From contig JAIXMF010000006.1 of NCBI GenBank assembly GCA_025201365.1, positions 620,001 through 684,000 of the forward strand: a DNA stretch of 64,000 bases, in the 5' to 3' direction. This document shows, in pieces, positions 11,424 to 25,958 of the stretch; the stretch's first letter is position 1, and every line of letters starts with the position of its first letter. A program made the translations under genes and the position numbers. The notes beneath the pieces are model-generated. The model worked only from the letters and a program-made list of their open reading frames with translations, had not been told where the DNA came from and searched no databases. Source of the stretch: Syncephalis plumigaleata. Lineage: Eukaryota; Zoopagomycota; Zoopagomycetes; Zoopagales; Piptocephalidaceae.

Positions 11424-12087
11424 ATGTCGCTATTCAATCGTCAAACTACTTCTACGACACGTATTGACCATACATTGCCTGCTGGAACGACAGTAGAGCC
11501 AGCAACGAACGATAATAAGGAAGATAGGCCAAATGCGCCACTTCCCAATGATATTATCCAGTATCTGGAGAGCCAAGCATACGTGGTGGCACATCAGTTC
11601 CAGTCGCTTATGGCTGGACTTCACTATCGAGTACAAGATGTAAGTGCATTGCTCATTTACAATTGAATGAGTCGGTCATCTACCGTTTTACTACTCGTAG
11701 TATACTACTAGTGTATATAGATAATGGATAAAACGAGCCAATAAGCATAAAGACATATGCGACAATTCTAACTAGCCAGTATCCATCTAGATGACGCAAC
11801 TCACACTGGAGAATGTCCAGACACATGCATTTGCCGTGGAACGCTTTGACACGCAAGTCAACGCCTTAGTGGAAAAGGCATCCGCATTGATTGTTCAATG
11901 TGACCATTTAGATCAAGAAATGGAATCCATTCACGCCATTGCCAATCAATTGTAAGTAGCGCGCTCATAGGAATATCACTAGTGTAGAGGACATGAATAG
12001 TCATGCTAATAACAACCATCATACTATGATTACAGGAAAGGATTCCATCAAATGTTGGATATACTAGAACAACAAATGCGACTGTAA
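11424..12087 (+). CDS. BORC complex subunit 6-like protein
   Basis: Small helical protein resembling the C-terminal domain of BORCS6, a subunit of BORC, which recruits Arl8 to lysosomes and drives their movement. Three exons: 11424-11639, 11791-11951 and 12036-12087, all GT-AG and in frame. After a disordered N-terminus come IIQYLESQAYVVAHQFQSLM, LTLENVQTHAFAVERFDTQV, LIVQCDHLDQEMESIHAIAN and KGFHQMLDILEQQMRL, a run of heptad-like helices whose order (Leu-rich helix, VQTH, QC..LD..M.PI..LA, K..LD.LE) matches the family domain. The length, about 142 residues, is shorter than animal BORCS6, which has a long disordered N-terminus. Other BLOC-1/BORC-like helical subunits are the main alternative. 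Confidence 0.7.
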
Positions 12088-14804
12088 TTCATGATTGTGT
12101 GCGTGTGTGTGCTTTATTTGTAACATATAACTGACCGACTATCCATTCATTTATTAATAAACATAATCTATCATATAAATAAATTAATAGATGCATCTAT
12201 TAATTTATGCGCACGATTACATACAATATGCCTTTGCGTGTATAAGCTACGCGGGTCTCTTCTATTTTTATGCTAGGCATTGTACCACCGTGTCACCCCC
12301 AAAGTAGCTTTACCCATTTTGTAGAGTGTATGCGTGAACAGAGGAGAAAGAAGAGAAAGAAAAAGTGCTTCCATTAAACAATTACATCGATGCACGGCAA
12401 TGCAGACAAGAGCATTTTGCAGCAACTGGCGGAGATACGGAAGGCCAATCAAACGGTATCATCTATTTTTAACGCATGTAAAAATATCTAGCCTGTGCTA
12501 AGGCAACGACAGCAATAGCCACGAGAAATCCAGTATTGCTTATTGTTTCAGACACATTGACATTGGATCACAGGGAATGGTACATCAAAGAATTTACTAT
12601 AGAACATAGAAAGAGAGAAAGAGGAAGAGGAAGAGGAGGAGAGGCATGCCTGTAGGATATGGCCATGCTCATCCATAGCCACTATCCTCTTCCTTGCCCA
12701 ATGTCATCATAGACAAAGAGTAAGAATAATGTAAAATAAGATAGAGAGAGAGAGAGAAATAGAAACATTAAAAATAAATAACAAAGATCTATTTGTGCTA
12801 TTAATAACGGAACAAAACGAGTCAACAGACTACACTTGCATGAGCATGTCATTGTTTACAGTAATCATTGAATTCTAGTCAAAGTAAATAATCAATTAAC
12901 AAATGCGATAACAATATTGTATCTGTTATTAGATTGATATCAATACTGATTGTAATAATCAATATCAAGGGGAACAGACACTCATTGCCATATTCATACA
13001 CTGTGAATGGGCAATCACTCTACGACTAATGGAGTAATAGCGCTGATAATAAACTGATGATGGTACATAGGCGTGTGAGTGGTAGAGCAAATAAGTAAAT
13101 GAACAAATGAATGATGAGCAAGCGAGTGAATGAGTGTATGACGAAGGTATTGGCATTACAATCACGGATACGAATACTACAACAATTGCTATACCATTAT
13201 ACGATAGGCATCGACACGCACCCACATCTCCTTTGATGGATACAATATCGGCGCGTTCCAAACCTGCTAGCAAAGTCACCCATGTCACCTCGTGCTTTAT
13301 CAGTATAAAATGCCTTTGTCGCCGAGCAACGTCGCTAGATTCCTCCCCCGGCATTTCCCTTTTGTCTTCTACTCGACTGTTAGCATACTCTTGTTACTTT
13401 CGTTAGCATTAACTACGCCACTTTTAGCATTATCCACCTTATCCCTTCACTCATTCCTTCTTCTTCTTCATTCCTTCTTCTTCTACGTCTAAGTTATTCT
13501 TTGTTAATTTAGACGTGTCCTCCCGCCGGTTGCATTATTATCTCGTATACGTCAACGAGACCACTTGGTTTATTTAGTTGAAGTAGAGGGATATTCTTCT
13601 TCTCTTTATCTGTTTGTTTATATATCCATCCATACTTGTTCCTTATAACGAACGGTGACCATTGTCTATATCTATATATCTATATATCTATCTATATACA
13701 TATATACACGTATACCTCTCCTCACGCGTCATAACTATTTTCTTTGCTCGGGTTTTCACTTCAACTACAAACCAAAAAAGCTACTTATCGGTCCATTTGT
13801 ACATACTGGTCGATAGAAAGATACGATACACACACGAGCAGCTTATACGCGTGTTCAACACAAGTTTTCTTGTTGCTTTACTATATACTTTCACCTTATA
13901 TACGCTTGAATAATTTCGCGTACGAACGGTAGGTGAATTGTACGTAAACTACGTCACCAACGAATCCAAAAAAATCAATTCCACGGTTACGGGCTCCGCA
14001 TAAACACGCCATACCACATACTTACAACATATACGTTATACGTACAGCTACACATACACTACACTACACTACAGATATACATATACGCACGTATTGATTC
14101 AATTTCATTGTTGTTGATCTGCCAATTCACGCGGTTAACAAAGTGTAAATTGCCAGGCGTGTGTATCCTTTCTCTTTCTCTCTCTCTCCTTGTACGTGTG
14201 CGAGTGTATACTTCTCCTTGTGCGAGTGAGTGAGTGATTTAGTGTGTGTGAGAGTGGAGATATTGCTGCAATTCATTCATTGTATCACAGCAACTTCATC
14301 TCAATTCAACTTCTTTTAGGCACGGCCTTTAGTCCGTGACATCACTATCAGCTGTACCTGTACCTGTATCTGTTTATCTATCCTTTTCTCTCTCTCTCTA
14401 TTTGTGTGTTTATGCCCATCAGCTATACCTAACCGGTTTTTTATTGCCGTTGTTGTTGACGTTCTCAAGCACAACCGCTACATCATATACGTTTCTGTTT
14501 TTATTGTGTAGACCTCGACATCTATCTACATATACAACTATTCACGTTACACTCACCTGTGGTATTATTACTATCGACACTTGTCACGGGATATTACCAT
14601 TTTGAAAATTTATTCGTGCGGAATACATCCACTGTATATTGTCCGCATTGTTATTATTGCAAATATCAATTTTCAGCAATTTCAGCAATCATCATCAGCA
14701 ATTATCATCCAATTCTATCGGCCTGTCTATCATTGACACGCTTAAAATTGTTACGGTTTCAGTTGAACGTTTAAAAACACCTCTATTCTATCTACGTGCC
14801 TACA
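12088..14804. other. Long gene-poor region and probable 5' leader of the kinase gene
   Basis: No convincing protein gene. From about 13300 on it is strongly pyrimidine-rich and carries many upstream ATGs. A TATA-like GTATAAAATG lies at about 13302, a perfect small hairpin (CACGG...CCGTG) is near 14322-14339, and TATC repeats fill 13664-13710. The layout suggests a promoter near 13300 and a leader of up to 1.5 kb before the kinase start at 14805, with short upstream ORFs that could regulate translation. Overlapping ORFs on both strands at 12965-13406 lack family features. Confidence 0.4.
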
Positions 14805-16783
14805 ATGCTGGAATACAACGCCATACAGCCCATTACCACTTCCGTATTGGTATCCCAAAAGTGTACCTATACTATCGTGAATGTCCTGGCCAAATCGCAT
14901 CATTCTCTTGTATATTTGGCACTGTGTACTCCGCTAAATAGTCAACACGGTTATCAAACTGGTAGTAATGGTAGTGATTCAGATTCACAATATGTCGTCC
15001 TGAAACACGTAATGCTTCGAGAGGAGGCCGTTTGCGAAGTGGAATGCCATCAACTCGTGCAGAACCATTCCAACGTTCTACCAATACTCGACTATATCTG
15101 GCGTGACGATGACATGTTCATTGTACTGGAGTACTGTCCTAATGGCGATCTGTTCAACGCTCTCATTCGTCTGAATAGTAATCCCGCGGTGACACAACAG
15201 GAACGCGAACGCTTAGTAGTGCCTATTCTCCATGATATTCTCCACTCTATCCGATGGTGCCATGCTAATAATATCTGGCATCGTGATATTAAGCCGGAGA
15301 ACGTATTGCTCGCCTCCGATGGTCGTGCCTTCCTAGCTGACTTTGGTTTGGCGACAAAAGAACGGCAAACACTCGATCGTAATATTGGTAGCGCTTTCTA
15401 CATGGCTCCCGAGCTATTGGCGGCCCCTTATCAATATCTCGGTTCGGGATACGTCGACTCGGAGAAGGTTGATATATGGGCACTTGGTGTTCTATTGATC
15501 AACATGCTATGCGGTCGTAATCCATGGGAGAAGGCGCAATACCATGACGCCTCCTTCCAATTGTATCTGCAAGATCCAGAGGTACTACGCAACTCGTTTC
15601 ACTTTTCAGACGACGGTTGGTATGTCATTCGTCGTATGTTGTCCGTCGATCCTTGCGAGCGTCCCACCATCGAACAAGTGATCAATTGGGCGAAGCACAT
15701 CAAATATTGGATTGTAGCACCATTGCCCGCTATTCCGCAGATCGAGTCATTCGAATTCGACGACATTTACGCGGAACTCGAGGCGAACGCCATTGCCCTT
15801 GCTGACTACGACGAGGTTGCATTTGATATGATCGATACTGTGCCTGAAGTGGCCTCAGATGCCTCGGAAGTCTACGACGAATGTGTCTATGACGCTCAAC
15901 TAGCAGACGACGACACGGCAGATATTGCCAATGTTCCTGAAATGGTAGCACACACTTCTGGTCGACCTAAATCTCGTCCCAGTCATGAGGAGCAATACGC
16001 GCCACTGCTTATTCAAGTGGCAGCCAACGAGCTAATGGATATTCATTCTCCTCGTCCGCAGGCTACACGAATCCCATCGCTAACCAATTCATTACTTAGC
16101 GTATCGGATGATGATGTAGATCTGGTAGGTCTATCGGAGCATGACATGCCAACGAACGAGCAATACTCGCTAAATTCGCAATCCATGTGGCACACGTATC
16201 ATCATCAGTATAATGACGCGGCAATTGAACAAAGCTATCCACCAGTAGCATCGACGGCAACGACAATAGCAACAGCATCATCATTGTCTCAAGTTCAATG
16301 GTACGATGATGACTTTTACGATGATGACGATGATGATGAATTCTACGATGACCATCAGACAATTATCGATATATATGAATCGTATCAAACAGCATCGACA
16401 ACAGCATCAATGTCGTCTGCAGCAGCCACCGTGCCATCTTTCACATCACATGAGATTGCCACTCTGTCGCTGACATCGTCGTCATCTTCAGCATCGTCGC
16501 AGCATCGTCGCTATCATCGCGATCGTGTATGATCGAGCAGCCTAAACCTGTCTATATGGCACAGTCTCATTCTGTACTGGATCTAATGGCTAAACCAGTT
16601 CGTAGTGCATCAACATTACTACCACCATGGGCTGATATGAAGGAAATGATGGCCTCGCCCGCACTTGGATTGAGTGAGATAGAGCGCAATCTAAGAGGAA
16701 AACCACCCGCATCATCGTGCTTCACTCGGACTACCGAGTCATGTACGCCGTTCGAACGTGTAGGCACACCAGCCTGCGCTTAA
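14805..16783 (+). CDS. Serine/threonine protein kinase, Ran1/Ksp1/Sks1-like
   Basis: Fungal protein kinase resembling Ran1/Pat1, Ksp1 and Sks1, which act in nutrient and differentiation control. From the ATG at 14805 the kinase domain holds the ATP-binding Lys in YVVLKHV (about residue 67), the catalytic loop HRDIKPENVLL (Asp at about 161), DFGLAT (about 179), GSAFYMAPELL, VDIWALGVLL and GRNPWEKA. The glycine loop is weak (LAKSHHSLVYLA), as in this subfamily. A long acidic and Ser/Thr-rich tail follows, including an Asp-rich run near residue 505. The first frame stops at 16532. A second frame, one base back, begins exactly there and continues as MIEQPKPVYMAQSHS to 16783 with good composition (LLPPWADMKEMMASPALGLS), so the true C-terminus may be at 16783. 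No intron is seen. Confidence 0.85.
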
Positions 16784-18181
16784 ACGAACCGACGAACGAA
16801 CGAACGAACACACTCATTCGGGTTATTTTCTTCTTTGTTATTTTGCATGTGTTGCTTAGCCTGTTACCTAGGCTAGTTGTTTCTCTATCGTATCTCCTCT
16901 CTTTCTTGGTGTGCGTGCGTGTGTGCGTCTTATGTTATGTGACGCATCATTTCCTCGACATTCATTCAACATTCATTCAGCATCCGTATCACACCCATAG
17001 GTTGGTCTCTCTCACTCTCTTTCACGTTCTATGAAGTAGCAAAAAACGAGTCTTTCTGTGCTCCTCTACTTGCTCATTTCTTTGATATTCCGTTTAGTTT
17101 CTGCGCTATCGTCTTCTTTTTTCCTTCTGAAGTTTCTTATCAGTACCATTTCCTTCGTCATCCTCTCTTCCCTTCCTTCCTATCCATGAGCGAACATGAA
17201 AAACGCTCGATCAGTATGCCAGGCCGAGGAATACCATTATCTCCACTTTATTTATAAGATGTCATGATCTAACGTGCATTAATATGATGCTAATAAGTCA
17301 TTATACACGCGCTATATATACATATACATATACATATAGCATTTTTATTATTATTGTTATGACTATCATCATCGCACTTGTAATATGATTATATGGTTCC
17401 AATGGACGGCTTCTACTAAAAAAAAACATAAATGGCCTCTACTCGATCTTTGGATACTTCCACCTCCAACTGCTAAACGCCCTTTCTTCTGTTATGTCCG
17501 TACGCTATTATTTACCGTGGAATCGTTGTAGGTCGCAGTAGGACAACATACAACCACGGTCGCCCACTTTCCGCACTAGTTTCATTCTCATTTCACTGCT
17601 TCTCTTCTCTCTCTCTCTCTCCTATTCTCGATGGCGATGCAGTCGGCGGCCGTGTGTGTACGTATGTGTCTCTGCGTTAAGTTGAGCGTTTTGTGCACGC
17701 ACGGTTGGTACGTGTATGTGTAGATCGATTGTATACCGACTGGCAGCTGGATTTCGAATCATCATCATTTTACTATAGTAGTGATATGATTCTTGCACCG
17801 CTCCTATGCATGTCTAGACGTGCATACCTAATAAAACGATCTCCTATTTAAGAAGTAATTTATTTGTACAAGCTTACATGAATCATAATATACTCGCCAT
17901 TGATGCAGACAAGTGTTGTTGTTATTGTTGCTGTTGTGCCACGTGCTATTCCACATCAATCAACCAATCAATACACGCCGGTGATTTAACACTACCGATA
18001 CGCGTTGCGGTGCAGGTACTTCCTATTGCCTTTATCTCTTTTCTTTACTTGCTTTTTGTCTGTTTTCTTCTTGTTCTACACTTCAAGTTGCAGGTTTCTA
18101 TTGCGGAAATATAAAAAGAAATAAGCATAGTATCTACTGGCTTGTTTCTAATATTAATCCAACAGCTAGTTCTCTACACTT
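16784..18181. other. Intergenic region between kinase and URA6
   Basis: Contains the 3' flank of the kinase gene, starting with GAAC repeats at 16784-16810, then pyrimidine-rich sequence, and the promoter side of URA6. A short ORF at 17878-18114 is Cys- and Leu-rich but low-complexity. No RNA gene was recognised. Confidence 0.45.
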
Positions 18182-19471
<1,290 letters not shown>

Positions 19472-19738
19472 ATGTGCTCTATATTTCTCATACTATTCAT
19501 TAAATAATTAATTAATAATAAAACATATTACTCGTAGACTAGATTAGAGAGAGGAGTTGGAAGAAAAGTCACTTTTATTAATTAATAAAAACATGATAAT
19601 TAATATCGATCATGAATACATCAGACGTATTGTAGTCAAGTTCAATAGATATTGATAAATTCATCGAATAAGAAAAAAGTATATAACAATAATAATAATA
19701 ATCAACAGCAATAACCATTGATATAAAACCAAGTCAGT

Positions 19739-22654
19739 CTAACCTAATGTAGATGACGATGTTGATGTCGATGTCGATGAAGGATTAAGAGATATGGCAG
19801 TGTCTGTCGTTGTTTTCGTTATAATTGCACTGGCTATCGATGAAGATACTTCATGAATCTTGTTCGCCTCTTCTTCTGCTTCTTCTTCCTCTATATCCGA
19901 TGGTAAGCCATCTAGCAATTCATGATCGGATCGAGTATCATCAAGTGGCAATTCTGTATCAGGTGCTTCTTCCGCTTCTTCATCAAGTACTGCCCCATTA
20001 AATAAATGAAAATTAGGTGGTACAAACTCGAATGGTTCAGTGCCCGGTTCTCCGTGTGAGGTGCCATTCGGAAGTTTCTCGTGTTTCAATTCCCAACCGA
20101 GTCGTCGACATAATCGGGTACAATCACGTCGCAATCACCTAGTAGTTGCACATCGAACTCCATATGACGTATTGGTGTCTTGTTGATAACAATCTGTGGT
20201 ACACGATGAGGAATGTGTCCTATGAAATAATCGATTAGTGTTACGTGATTCAATCGATAGAACACTTACCCATAATACCAGATACCGGAGCTACCTTAAG
20301 ACTAGTGCCCATAACAATGAGTAGATCTACTTCTTCGCGATCTGCAGCTAGACGATCATCGAATTCAGATGGGAGATTTTCACCAAAAATACGATATCCG
20401 GCTTAAGAATGCCATCTGTATCATCCTCATCGTCGTCATCGTCTTCATCGTTGTCGCTATACTCGTCATTTCTTGTGCTAATAGGTTTTTTCTTAGTTGC
20501 TTTGTATCTTTACGTTGCTGTGCACATTGAGGACAACGTGGTACACGCTAGATAACAAGTATATTAGTATAAGAATGAAATAGTTAAGCTTATGCAATTT
20601 CATCACTTACTTCAGCGAATATATCCTCTTTAATCGCATCGCCTGGTACCACGTAATGACATTTGATGCATCGTGCGGTAGCAAACGATCCTGTACATTG
20701 TCACAGTTGATCAATTAGTAAGTATTTCTTTTTTCCGTATTCAATAATGAATGGCTCATTACCATGACATTGCAGTACTCGTTCAATACCGGCCGATTGT
20801 TCTAGTGTGTCGATGTTCTGCGTATAATTACGTAGTAATCGACCCTTCTCCTCCAATAAACGTATAAACGAATGCGATGGTGATGGTTTAAAGTTACTTG
20901 GATATATTTCCTATAGCATAGTTGCATCCATTAGCTAGAGTAATACTCGTTAAACATATCGTGCAAATGCTACCTTTGCAAATGAAAAGAATATCTCGGG
21001 ACAATAGCGGAAATACTCGATATCAAACATTTGTTGCGGATCATCCAATGGATACTTGTCCATACGCGAGTAAATACCATTGGCAGAACGGAAATCAGGA
21101 ATGCCACATGATACCGACACCTATATTCATATATATATGTTACTGTAAGTAATGTGGCAGTATTATTATTATTAACTCAATAGTATTAGCAATAATGGCT
21201 GGATAGTATACGTACACCTGCACCGGTAAGTACAATGATATTCTTGGCCTCTCGCATCAATCGAACAACATCGTCTATAGTATTGATATGGGGTAGTTTA
21301 CGACGTTGACGTAGAAATCGATGCAAGAGTAAACAAGAATCGACATGAGACGATGATCCGGTAAAGTAAGCGCTTGTAATGGCTGATTGTTCCTTTTGGT
21401 TAGTATATATATATATATATATATAAGAGCTATGACCGTACTGGTTCATGATAAGCTTTTTCTTTTACTTACTAATTCACGATTGAATAGCTCGATCAAT
21501 TTGGCTAGTGGTACTTTCTGTTGCGTAACGTACTTTTCAATAAATGCCACCAGACCAATATCGCGTGCTTCATCTAGGATAGTCTCACGTTCCTCGCCTG
21601 TATAATAAGTTATATCGGGTGGAGTTATCTCTGGAATGTTTTATCTAATTGTCATCACGTATAAGCAAGTCATGTCAATCAATAATGTCGTAAGTAACTT
21701 ACCATGATCCAGTTTTGATGTGGCAATCTCTTTAAGCAACATAACAAACGGATCATCTATATCGCTATCATCATGGTAGCTTTCATCGTCTTCCGATCCT
21801 GATTCATAGCATGGTTGCTCATGATGTTTGCGCCTTCCTCGTCCTCTTCCACCTCCTTCTCTAAACTCGACACTTTATCCAAGTGAACTGTTTCTGGTAA
21901 TGAATCTACGATCAATGCATCCTCCTCCTCGTCGTAAACAACGCTATGCGACATTACGGGTCGTCGATCACTCGTGTTCACCACGGGAAATATATCGGCT
22001 GGCGATATCGATGGCAAAAGTCCCGCTTGTTCCTCCTCGATAGCTGTAGTGGCCGCTGCTATTGCCTCAGACAGTAGCAGTGTTGATGGCTCAAGTAGGC
22101 CGTTCATCTCGTTGATCGCTTGACTATCATTGTTGCAGTGATGATTCACGGGGTCTAGCCCTAATGGCACTGCAGTCTCTACCGAAGAAATTAACGTAGC
22201 ATTTTGTTGAATAACTTGATCGACATGTATTAATGGATTAGTCGCAACTAGAAACAAGAAGTAGTAGTAGTAGAACAAGGAGACGAAGAACACGTAGTTA
22301 GTCGATATATAATCATTATTAAATTGTTGCATGGTGACGTGTGTTTTTATTGCGCTCGCGCATGCTTTCCCTATTACCGCCCTATCATATCATATCAATC
22401 AATCAATCACACTCCCCTCACTCCTTTATTCGTCCTATTGCGTTTGCGACCTGAAAACCTTACTAGGTCGAAAAAGAGCAATACTGGACTGCAACACCAC
22501 ATGCCACCGGTTATCGGGAAAATAATCCCACTCACTCACCAGTGGTGGCTTCCCTATTCTCCTCGCAAGATGACGCAAAACGCTTGGCGGGTGAGCCTTC
22601 TCGATCATGATCGGGATCATTGGCGACACGCTTCGAGGGAAATGGCGAGTTCAT
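19739..22654 (-). CDS. Sir2-family NAD-dependent protein deacetylase (SIRT1/Hst-like)
   Basis: Class I sirtuin, which deacetylates histones and other proteins using NAD. Exon 1 (22654-22540, [19 protein letters not shown]...) joins an acidic second exon. The catalytic core spreads over many exons: IVLTGAG then [12 protein letters not shown] (NAD loop), [25 protein letters not shown], the zinc Cys pairs CIKCHY and CPQCAQQ separated by an acidic Asp-rich insert, [34 protein letters not shown], and [10 protein letters not shown] long acidic Ser/Thr-rich C-terminus ends at 19739. At least five one-base losses interrupt the frame: near 21825, near 21320, in the T run at 20486-20491, in the A run at 20385-20389 and in the GGG at 20116-20118. 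In each case the next block continues one frame back. Exon 1 has a bipartite-like basic N-terminus (SPFPSKR; SPAKR), which suits nuclear entry. Confidence 0.87.
21404..21425. repeat. AT dinucleotide run in a Sir2 intron
   Basis: Microsatellite of about 11 AT units within an intron of the sirtuin gene, close to the polypyrimidine stretch of the acceptor side. Confidence 0.8.
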
Positions 22655-23631
22655 AAGCGTTTATGTACCTGTGGCCAGCAACGTGTATATTAGTAACAAG
22701 GGTGAATACAGTGGTAGATACGGGGAAGCACCCAGTCCATGTACTCGAATGTGAACACTGTAGCAGTGAATATGATGAGGAGATTTGGACGACGAGCGTA
22801 TGGGAATTATTAGTATGTGTGTGTGTGTGTACGCATGTGTGCGTGTGTATGATGATAGATGTGCACCTACAAACGTGTTCATTTCATAGTCACGTGATTA
22901 TTATGATTTTTTTACTTTTCTTCTTACTTCATTTTGGTAACGGAGACTGAACATATTGTACTCCACCTAAAAATAAATCAGATATGTAACAGATTTCAAT
23001 AGTGTATTGTTGTACTAGTCAACAACGCCAACAATAACAATAACAATAACAATGCACTTCAATGACGCTCCTAATCTATTACTAGACTGTATATAAAGAA
23101 AAAAACATTGCTCAACAAACTAAACCATGCCTATTTCAATGTCTGTGTAACCGCAATGGCGCTGCCATACTTCTTTGTTCCCACTGGAAGGAGAGTATCC
23201 TTTGGCATTCCATTATAGCTTGCAAGGCGTACAATGCTTTTAAACGAATACATACGACCGCACGCATTGCCTTTTTGTACTTGTAGCCCTCTTCTCTTCT
23301 GCCTGTTCTATTGCAAGTTCTGCTCCTTTAGCATTATCCTCTGTTATATCTTTCCATTCATTTGCATATATCTGGTGTGTCTTTCCTCTCTCTCTCTCCT
23401 CTCTCCTATCTTCCCTTCTGTGCTGCATATTAACATCCAAACTTGTTTATTTTACTTCAAATTTGTTCCGCAAAAACAGACAACAAACAAACAAACGTTA
23501 TTCTATACCGATATCAAGTGTAGTGCCGTCCTAGTATTGCTTCCATTGAACGGTGTCGTGGTCACTTGTAATATAATACGTTCATATCCCAAACATCGTT
23601 GCTGATCCATCATCATCCATCATCCATCATC
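22655..23631. promoter_or_regulatory. Divergent spacer between Sir2 and UPF0658 genes
   Basis: A head-to-head intergenic region of nearly 1 kb. It includes a GT run at 22815-22830 and pyrimidine-rich stretches near 23380-23420, which may be the leader of the plus-strand gene. The ORFs at 22661-22950 and 23234-23605 are low-complexity and show no family features. Confidence 0.4.
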
Positions 23632-25328
23632 ATGGCATTTGGCAGTTTGAAAGCCGCATCCGCCAACCAGTACCGGTTCAGTAATAACTATGTCGATCTA
23701 CCGGTGGGCATGCGTAAAGGCAAAACATGGCGACAACGTCTAGTACCGGAAACAAGAATGGGAAAGATAGCCGTCGGTCTCGCTATCGTTCAGGCACTAA
23801 TTACGCTAGCATTGGAGATTGCCATTACCGCCTTCCATTTGCAACAAAGTCATAATGCCAATTTTGCCCATGAAGGCTATGATGCTAATGGCAAACCTAT
23901 AGGCGATGGACAAACCATGGAGAAGCTAATGAAGCAAAGTGAAGCAGTTCTTGTATATCATTACATTTTCATGAGTGCTCAAGTGTTTCTCATAGCTATG
24001 ACATGGGACGCGGTAAGTATTGAAGAAGAATAGTAGTGTATACATGGATGCCATGCCATGTCATATCACGCTACGCCACGCCACATTCATTGTGCCATGC
24101 ACACTATCGAGTAATACTAATACCTACTCTATCTATTCTACGTATAGGTAATGCGTAAAAATACACTTCAACTTATTGGTATTTGCTGTTTCTCAGCTCT
24201 ATCGATTGCTTACACGTTCATCCAGTCGCAACAGCATGCCAAGGTAAGTCGTGATGTGTGCTCATATACATCCAGCTAATAAAAAGTGAATGCAACTAAT
24301 TGTTCGTATAATACAGATGAGTCAAGATGATATTACGCATCTTGCGCGTATGCATGACGTGTTCGTACATAACACGATTCCGTATGAAATGACGTTGATT
24401 GCAATAACTGCTGCCGCCAGCATTTTCATGATCGCCATCACTTGGGAATTGTACCGCGATTTCGGCTGGCAAATCTACAAGAAACTTGGTGCCGACCTCC
24501 AAATTAGTCGTATGTTACCGTTACAATTTAGATACCGCATAAGCAAAGAGAATACAATTACTAATTACCACTTGACTATTAGGCATGTATCGTCTTCATC
24601 AAATTACGCTTACCTTCCTCAAGTTCGATGCCTTCTTCTTTATTGCATTCTCGGTGCAAATTGTAGCACTGGCACTCAAGGATACCGATTCCGAGCGTTA
24701 CGTTCAAATTATTGTTGCCATTCCACTTAGTGTGCTAATGATTTGTTTGGCCATGTTTGCCGTGAGTAGTTGGTTGTGCCCATGCCATTATTATTATTGC
24801 TCTCTACTTACGGCTATTCCATTAGATTCACAAGGAGAGCAAGCCATTACTTATTCTATTCATGGTTACTTTGGCCATCGGCTTTGGATACATGATCTAC
24901 AAACTAGTCGATATTACCGTAAAAATTAATTCTGATGTAACAAAGGATCCTTATACTGCTAGTCGTAAATTCCTATACTTTTTCCGTAAGTGAACTAGTC
25001 AACTAGTCAACTAGAAGTGCTCTAATGATGTGTATGACTAACCGAATATCGTGTAGTGTCGACAACCATGCTACTCGGTATTATCAGTGCTATCTGCTCC
25101 GTTTTATGTTACCGATACTTTGGTCGTGGTCTACTTGAACATCGTAAGTTGTCCTCAGTCGTGCACAGGATATAGTTTGAGAAGTAAGCTAATAATCTTT
25201 GAATAACAGGTCGTCAGCATAAACTCGGTCGATATGCGGCACCGGTCAATGCTACCGACGAGGAAGCCAGACGAATCTCGCAGATGTACCGACAAGAAAT
25301 GCAAGCTACTCATGTCGAACTCGACTAA
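23632..25328 (+). CDS. UPF0658 Golgi membrane protein (multi-pass)
   Basis: Multi-pass membrane protein of the fungal UPF0658 Golgi family (S. pombe SPAC23H3.04 group), of unknown molecular function. Seven exons, all GT-AG and in frame: 23632-24012, 24148-24243, 24317-24509, 24583-24761, 24826-24985, 25057-25143 and 25210-25328. About seven hydrophobic segments are visible, beginning with KIAVGLAIVQALITLALEIA. The family block WELYRDFGWQIYKKLGADLQ precedes MYRLHQITLTFLKFDAFFFI, followed by late helices LLILFMVTLAIGFGYMIYKL and LLGIISAICSVLCYRYFG, then GRGLLEH. The N-terminus is cytosol-like and basic; the C-terminal tail is charged. It is one of the cleanest genes in the window, with no frame disturbance in seven exons. 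Confidence 0.85.
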
Positions 25329-25958
25329 TGGACTAGCTAGTTCATTAATTGATGCCAATCTATGTTCTTCTTTAAGTCACATTTGTTACCCGCGCTTTAT
25401 TACTAATATTTTATTCGACGTGAATTACAAGCGTTGAATAAAATAATGACGGCAAAAAAAGATAATAGCCCAATGTTAATTAATCATTTCACTTTTGTAT
25501 GTAAATATCCTATCCTATCAATGAATCATGAATGAATACACTGGCTGTTTCGTTGGTTACTTGTGTTGCCCATTGAACTCGTACGTACATACATACATGC
25601 ACATAGTCTATGCACGTCCATTCATGCGGTAAATGGCACCAATTAAATAGTTACCACGCGGTTGATGCATCAATTAAACGTCATCTATTGGTGTATTAAG
25701 GGCGAATTGGCCTATCATCAATGAAGGCATACGTAATTCTAGCATCCGCTCGTTGACATCCATGCTGAATTGCTCGTCAGTATGTGGTCCATTATAAATA
25801 CTGGAATCATTCTAGTAGGCTACATATTCCACAATTTGTTCTCTTAAGCTTTCTCTCTTTATATCTTTCTCTACTATTCACCTACTAGTTGTTATTAGTC
25901 TGTTCTATACTCGTACATAAACTATCTATCTATCTGTTTGTTTATTAGTTGTCACACC
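25329..25958. promoter_or_regulatory. Promoter region of the small secreted protein gene
   Basis: A spacer of about 630 bases. A good TATA-like box (TATAAATA) lies at about 25794-25801, roughly 160 bases ahead of the start codon at 25959, and pyrimidine-rich sequence follows it. The first part is the 3' flank of the UPF0658 gene, with AATAAAATAA near 25437. No gene seen. Confidence 0.4.

Noticed and set aside
12390-12518. Possible 30-residue two-exon peptide starting MHGNADKSILQQLAEIR
   Set aside because: It has a GT-AG intron and a coiled-coil-like start, but it is too short and has no homologue I recognise; kept out of the gene list.
12965-13406. Overlapping ORFs on both strands, 129 and 90 residues
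   Set aside because: Low-complexity Ser/Thr/Ile/Tyr-rich sequence without motifs, lying in the probable kinase promoter.
22661-23605. Several ORFs on both strands in the Sir2/UPF0658 spacer
   Set aside because: They reflect GT and CT repeats. The only real coding part nearby is Sir2 exon 1 at 22540-22654.
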